Assembly: GCA_900772835.1 (NCBI GenBank)
Contig: CAAGSA010000013.1
Coordinates: 1-17,790, forward strand
DNA length: 17,790 nucleotides
Origin: an uncultured Prevotella sp.
GTDB lineage: Bacteria > Bacteroidota > Bacteroidia > Bacteroidales > Bacteroidaceae
Direction of reading: 5' to 3'
The notes beneath the pieces were generated by a model, which worked only from the letters and a program-made list of their open reading frames with translations, made no database searches and was not told the origin of the DNA. Of this stretch, positions 14,525 to 17,790 are shown in pieces. Positions within the stretch are counted from its first letter, which is position 1, and the number at the start of each line of letters is the position of its first letter. Both the position numbers and the translations under genes were made by a program.

Positions 14525-14680
14525 ATAAAAAAGACAGCCCGGCAGCTTGCATCTTAATCCTAAAAAAATGCGGATTGGAAAAGATAAAATTGGTCTTTTC
14601 CTGCATATTGCCATCGGACTGTCTTTTAACCACATTGCGTCCTCACAGATTGCAAAGGGAAATCATATCTACAATATTTC
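14525..14680 (-). ncRNA. Candidate small RNA with multi-stem structure and terminator
   Basis: On the minus strand TAGTTTTG (14686-14693) is an exact -7 box, without a clear -33 box. About 50 nt on, AAAAGACAG pairs with CTGTCTTTT (14619-14627 with 14529-14537), extended by CCG/CGG and GCA/TGC pairs. A C-A mismatch on the plus strand becomes a G-U pair on the minus-strand RNA, which favours this orientation. Enclosed are two adjoining hairpins (14577-14584 with 14594-14601, and 14556-14560 with 14572-14576). The 3' arm ends in six T. This looks like a ~155-nt multi-branched RNA. No Rfam family was recognised. Confidence 0.35.
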
Positions 14681-14711
14681 GGTTGCAAAACTACGATTTT
14701 CCGCCCTCTGC

Positions 14712-14792
14712 GGCTATAAAAAATGTTTCATTGAATATAAAAAATCGTTCATTATACTGTTTTTTACAGCCAATGAACGATTTTTTACAGCC
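14712..14792. repeat. Direct and inverted 21-22-nt repeats next to the regulator stop
   Basis: A unit of the form GGCTrTAAAAAAT(s)kTTCATTG occurs at 14712-14733. A similar one lies at 14734-14754, and an inverted copy lies at 14771-14792, ending one base before the regulator stop codon. The inverted copy and the second unit form the terminator stem described separately. Confidence 0.65.
14739..14786 (-). terminator. Terminator of the hybrid regulator gene
   Basis: A perfect 15-bp stem (AAAAAATCGTTCATT at 14739-14753 with 14772-14786) is topped by a CTGT/ACAG stem with a T5 loop. On the minus strand it begins 7 nt after the stop and ends in T6, so it fits an intrinsic terminator. Confidence 0.8.
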
Positions 14793-17537
14793 CTACCGCT
14801 TGTTTTTCAGGTCGCCTGGTGTGATTTCGAATTCATCCTTGAAGCATTTCGTGAAATACGACGGTGAGGAGAATCCCACCTCGTATGCTATTTCGGCAAT
14901 GCCTTTGCCGGTTGTTTCGAGCAGTGTCTTCGCTTTCTGCAGCCTTGCCTTGCGCAGGAGGTCCACCACCGATACTCCCGTCACTGCCTTCACCTTGCGG
15001 TAGAGCTGCACCCGGCTCAGCCCAACTGCCTGCCCTATAGCCTCCACGCCGAAGTCGGCATCCGTGATGTTTTCCTTTATTATTGTGCGCAGGCGCGATA
15101 CGAAGTCTTTGTCCTGCTCGCTGATTTCCGCCGCACTGATGTCTTCTTCCTGCCCTGCTCCCTTGAAGAGCCCCCTGAGCATCTTGCGGTTATCGAGCAG
15201 ATTGTCGATACGCGCCTTGAGCACCTTGCTGCTGAATGGCTTTATTATATACGAGTCGGCTCCGTGCTCATAGCCGTCAACGATATGCTCGTCGAGGTTT
15301 TTCGCCGTGAGCAGCACCACCGGAATGTGGCACGTGGCGGGATTTTTCTTTATTGCCGTGCACACCTCGATGCCGTTCATCAGCGGCATCATCACGTCGC
15401 ACAACACTATATCGGGCACGTAGCGCAACGCCATCTCCAGCCCCACCTTTCCGTTTCCTGCCTCGATGATTTCGTAGCTGTCGCCGAGCGTGCCGCAGAT
15501 GTAGTCGCGTATGTCCTGGTTGTCGTCCACGACGAGCAGCGTGGGGTTGTTGCTCTCGCCTATCACCTTTGCCACGGCGTTGCGGTCTTCCTCCGTGTCG
15601 GTGCCGGCAAGCGTGGTGGGGATTACCCTGCCATCGCCGGTGCTGGCGGCATAACTGCTGCTGTCGCCGCTGGTGCCCTGCGAGCACGGCATCACGATTA
15701 CGAACTCCGAACCCTTGCCGAGTTCGCTTTCCACCGTCACCGTTCCGCCGTGCAGTTCGGCGTATGCCCTCACCATAGCCAGTCCGATGCCTGTTCCTCC
15801 CGTGGAGTTCTGCGCCTGGTAGAATTTCTCGAACACCTTCTGCTTGTCCTCTGCCGAGAGACCGTCGCCCGTGTCCTTCACGCTCAGCCGGAAGCATCCC
15901 TGCGGAGCGTCGGCAAGTGTTATGTCAATTCTGCCGCCGCCCTTAGTATATTTCACTGCGTTGCCAAGGAGGTTGAACACCACGCGGTTCAGCTTGTCCT
16001 CGTCTGCCACCACGCCGGTGCGTGTGAATGCCTCCATATCCAGGTTCAGGTTTATGTTCCGGCGCTCGGTGAGCGGATAGAAATTCTCCACCCACAGCGC
16101 GAGGCGCTGCTTCAGGTCGAACCGTGTGAGGTTGAGTTTCATCTTCCCCACCTGCACCTTGCGGAAATCCATTATGTCGTCCACGAGCTGCCGCAGCGCT
16201 ATGGTGTTCCGGTGGATTACCTTCAGCAGGCTGCGCTCCCGGGCATCGATGTTCGGCGAGGCGAAGAGCTGCTCCACGGGGTCGACGATAAGCGAGAGCG
16301 GAGTGCGCAACTCATGGCTTACGTTGGTGAAGAAGGCGAGTCTCGACTGTGTTAGCTCCACCACCTCGTCGTTCAGATGGCGCAGGTCGCTATTCTTCTT
16401 CGTCAGCTTCTGCGACAATGTGTTCTTTATCCGGTAGCCGCGGTATGCGAACACGAATGCTATTATGGATGCCACGAAGAAGAGGGCGAGCAACAGTATG
16501 AGCACATCCTTGACTGCGCTGTATTCTTCCGTCTGCTCCATCTGGTCGTGCAGCTTGCGCAGTATCTCCGCACGCTTGTCCATAGTCTGCAGGGTGAGGC
16601 GTGCGAGCGCCATATTGTTGTCGGTTATCAGTACCGGCGCGAACATATTGTCGCGCTTGTAATAATTTCCGTACGCTATATCGCTGGCAAGTTCCACCAC
16701 CGCATAGCCGCGCGTTGGATTCAGGAATGAGGCGTCGAGTATGCCGCGCCTCACGAGGCCTATTCCGTCGATTGGTCCCGACAAACCGTCAACGCCCACG
16801 AACTTCAGCCTGTCCATATCCAAGCCGTGGCGGTTTGCCGAGAGGTATGCGCCATATGCCATGCGGTCGTTGTGGGCAAAAACGTAGTCGAAGTGGATTT
16901 TCTTCTGCAGCATACGGTCCATCGCCTTGTTGCCGTCGGTCTGCCCCCAGTCGCCGCGCTCGCAGGCGGATATCTTCACTCCCGGATATTCCTTCAGTGC
17001 ATCCAACAGTCCGCGATGTCTATCCTCTGCCGACGACGAGCCGGACGGTCCCTGTATCTCAGCTATGCTTCCCTTGCCGCCGAGCTGTTTTGCCATATAT
17101 ATGCCGGCTTCCTTGCCTATACGGTAGTTGTCGGCACCGGCAAACGCGGCAAACCTGTCGGAATCCACCCGCTTGCCGTAGAGCACCACGGGGATACCCT
17201 TGCGGTATGCCCTATCCACTGACGGACGGATGGAGTCGAGCTTGGTGGGGTTCACGACCAGAACACTTGCGCCCATGTCCACCAGACTGTCTATCTGTCT
17301 CGACTGCATCGCGGCGCTGCCGTCTGCCGTCTTTATGCTAACTCTGACGGAATCGCTCGCTTCGCCCATCATCATCATGTCCTGGCTCAGTCGTCTGCAC
17401 CTTTCGTCGTTGCCATACTGTACCACGCCGATAAGTTTCTTCTTGCTGTCGGCTGAGCAGCCGCCGAGCATCATTGCTCCAAAGGCTATACTGACAACAA
17501 GCATCAATCCATATATAGTATTTCCGATGCCATTCAT
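14793..17537 (-). CDS. Hybrid two-component regulator with periplasmic sugar-binding sensor (HTCS)
   Basis: A one-protein signalling system (914 aa). The N terminus has a hydrophobic signal with a lipobox-like LGGC (C27). Residues about 34-315 form a periplasmic binding-protein fold of the ribose/LacI type (LIGVVQYGND, VLVVNPTKLDSI, GIPVVLYGKRV, FAHNDRMAYGAY, KFVGVDGL). One membrane span lies at about 344-366. The kinase has phospho-acceptor H408 (NVSHELRTPLSLI), N box with N522/N526, and ATP lid GTGIGLAM. The receiver (about 665-785) has D671-D672, D714 and K766, and an AraC-type DNA-binding domain ends the protein (about 810-912). Such regulators switch on glycan-use genes; BT1754, the fructose sensor, has a similar sensor type. 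No polysaccharide locus is adjacent in the window. It has its own consensus promoter and terminator. Confidence 0.95.
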   Translation of the reverse strand: MNGIGNTIYGLMLVVSIAFGAMMLGGCSADSKKKLIGVVQYGNDERCRRLSQDMMMMGEASDSVRVSIKTADGSAAMQSRQIDSLVDMGASVLVVNPTKLDSIRPSVDRAYRKGIPVVLYGKRVDSDRFAAFAGADNYRIGKEAGIYMAKQLGGKGSIAEIQGPSGSSSAEDRHRGLLDALKEYPGVKISACERGDWGQTDGNKAMDRMLQKKIHFDYVFAHNDRMAYGAYLSANRHGLDMDRLKFVGVDGLSGPIDGIGLVRRGILDASFLNPTRGYAVVELASDIAYGNYYKRDNMFAPVLITDNNMALARLTLQTMDKRAEILRKLHDQMEQTEEYSAVKDVLILLLALFFVASIIAFVFAYRGYRIKNTLSQKLTKKNSDLRHLNDEVVELTQSRLAFFTNVSHELRTPLSLIVDPVEQLFASPNIDARERSLLKVIHRNTIALRQLVDDIMDFRKVQVGKMKLNLTRFDLKQRLALWVENFYPLTERRNINLNLDMEAFTRTGVVADEDKLNRVVFNLLGNAVKYTKGGGRIDITLADAPQGCFRLSVKDTGDGLSAEDKQKVFEKFYQAQNSTGGTGIGLAMVRAYAELHGGTVTVESELGKGSEFVIVMPCSQGTSGDSSSYAASTGDGRVIPTTLAGTDTEEDRNAVAKVIGESNNPTLLVVDDNQDIRDYICGTLGDSYEIIEAGNGKVGLEMALRYVPDIVLCDVMMPLMNGIEVCTAIKKNPATCHIPVVLLTAKNLDEHIVDGYEHGADSYIIKPFSSKVLKARIDNLLDNRKMLRGLFKGAGQEEDISAAEISEQDKDFVSRLRTIIKENITDADFGVEAIGQAVGLSRVQLYRKVKAVTGVSVVDLLRKARLQKAKTLLETTGKGIAEIAYEVGFSSPSYFTKCFKDEFEITPGDLKNKR

Positions 17538-17602
17538 GCTATATTACAATGCTTCATTATATATTATAATAGTGTAAATACGTAAAAGTAAAATTGCATC
17601 TG

Positions 17603-17633
17603 CAAAGATAATGCAATTCGGAGAAAATACAAA
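17603..17633 (-). promoter_or_regulatory. Promoter of the hybrid regulator
   Basis: On the minus strand TTTG (17630-17633), a 19-nt spacer and TATCTTTG (17603-17610) match the Bacteroidetes consensus. A dyad (TTGCAT 17594-17599, ATGCAA 17611-17616) brackets the -7 box and could be an operator. The leader is about 60 nt. Confidence 0.75.
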
Positions 17634-17717
17634 AATGAGGACATTCATTTTTGATGTTTTGCGCTGCAGAAGTGTTTTCTGCCACACGGACAAACGCCAC
17701 AGATGCCCCGTATTTCT

Positions 17718-17790
17718 ACATTGCGTGGCTTGGAACGTACATTGCGTGGTTTGGAACGTACGTTCCGTGGCTTGGAATGTACGTTCCAAG
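17718..17790. repeat. 21-nt tandem array with palindromic core, cut by the window end
   Basis: Units start at 17718, 17739 and 17760, with a partial unit at 17781-17790. Units share the pattern AC(a/g)TT(g/c)CGTGG(c/t)TTGGAA(c/t)GT. The junction of units 2 and 3 makes the perfect palindrome GGAACGTACGTTCC (17753-17766), and 17771-17790 is a near-perfect 20-nt palindrome. Array end and neighbouring gene are outside the window. Confidence 0.8.

Larger units (their letters stand above)
14248..14792. other. Non-coding region between queD and the hybrid regulator
   Basis: It holds the queD promoter, a stretch without recognisable signal (about 14302-14500), a candidate structured RNA (14525-14680) and a repeat-rich terminator (14712-14792). 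A 59-codon minus-strand frame from ATG 14635 to 14456 runs through the RNA structure and is not supported. Confidence 0.6.

Noticed and set aside
14456..14635. A 59-codon minus-strand frame running through the candidate RNA
   Set aside because: It crosses all predicted stems and the terminator T-run, has no family resemblance and has no start context; better explained as non-coding.
14503..15003. Plus-strand frame of 166 codons spanning the intergenic region
   Set aside because: It runs antisense into the 3' end of the regulator gene and through its terminator.
15264..16355. A 363-codon plus-strand frame
   Set aside because: Antisense to the kinase/receiver part of the hybrid regulator, whose motifs are intact.
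17544..17789. An 81-codon minus-strand frame with TFQATQ-type repeats
   Set aside because: The repeats only reflect the 21-nt DNA array being a multiple of three; the frame runs through the regulator promoter and has no further support.

Overview
The window looks like chromosomal DNA of a Bacteroidales bacterium, most likely Prevotellaceae. Promoters match the Bacteroidetes pattern (TTTG, 19-20 nt, TAnnTTTG) and Shine-Dalgarno sequences are absent. The gene content fits too: a UpxY/NusG-like antiterminator, a hybrid two-component regulator with a periplasmic sugar-binding sensor, an Rpn-type nuclease, and a surface protein with Big-type Ig repeats and a short C-terminal beta domain typical of Prevotella surface proteins. 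Coding DNA is moderately GC-rich and intergenic DNA is AT-rich. No tRNA, rRNA, CRISPR array or intact insertion sequence was seen.

Layout. 1-372 is a non-coding edge with two copies of a 24-nt promoter-like repeat firing leftward. 373-1059 (-) is a UpxY-like antiterminator. 1138-1705 is non-coding and may hold a ~200-nt orphan transcript. 1706-2260 (+) is ogt. 2316-3341 (-) is an Rpn/PD-(D/E)XK protein with an expandable heptad coiled coil. 3537-4574 (-) is a TerC-family membrane protein. 4786-5481 (+) is an outer-membrane beta-barrel protein.

5592-8590 (-) is a three-gene operon: aldo/keto reductase, amidohydrolase-type lactonase, and zinc-dependent dehydrogenase. Together these match the L-galactose to L-galactonolactone to L-galactonate to D-tagaturonate route known from Bacteroides vulgatus. 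Divergent from it, 9108-10586 (+) encodes an L-fucose/L-arabinose isomerase family protein. The 517-nt divergent intergenic region holds a hairpin, a 22-nt tandem array and a promoter, and is the likely control region for both.

10727-13198 (-) is a large secreted Ig-repeat protein. 13310-14247 (-) is the overlapping queD-queE pair of 7-deazaguanine (queuosine) synthesis. 14248-14792 is non-coding and holds the queD promoter, a candidate structured RNA and the terminator of the regulator. 14793-17537 (-) is a 914-aa one-protein sensor kinase/response regulator/AraC activator. 17538-17790 holds its promoter and a 21-nt palindromic tandem array cut by the window edge.

The coding genes belong to recognisable families. 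The less explained material is intergenic: two candidate small RNAs (about 1430-1633 + and 14525-14680 -), three short arrays of 21-22 nt period, and the duplicated promoter repeat at the left edge. Function is inferred from sequence reading only; no database search or folding program was run.
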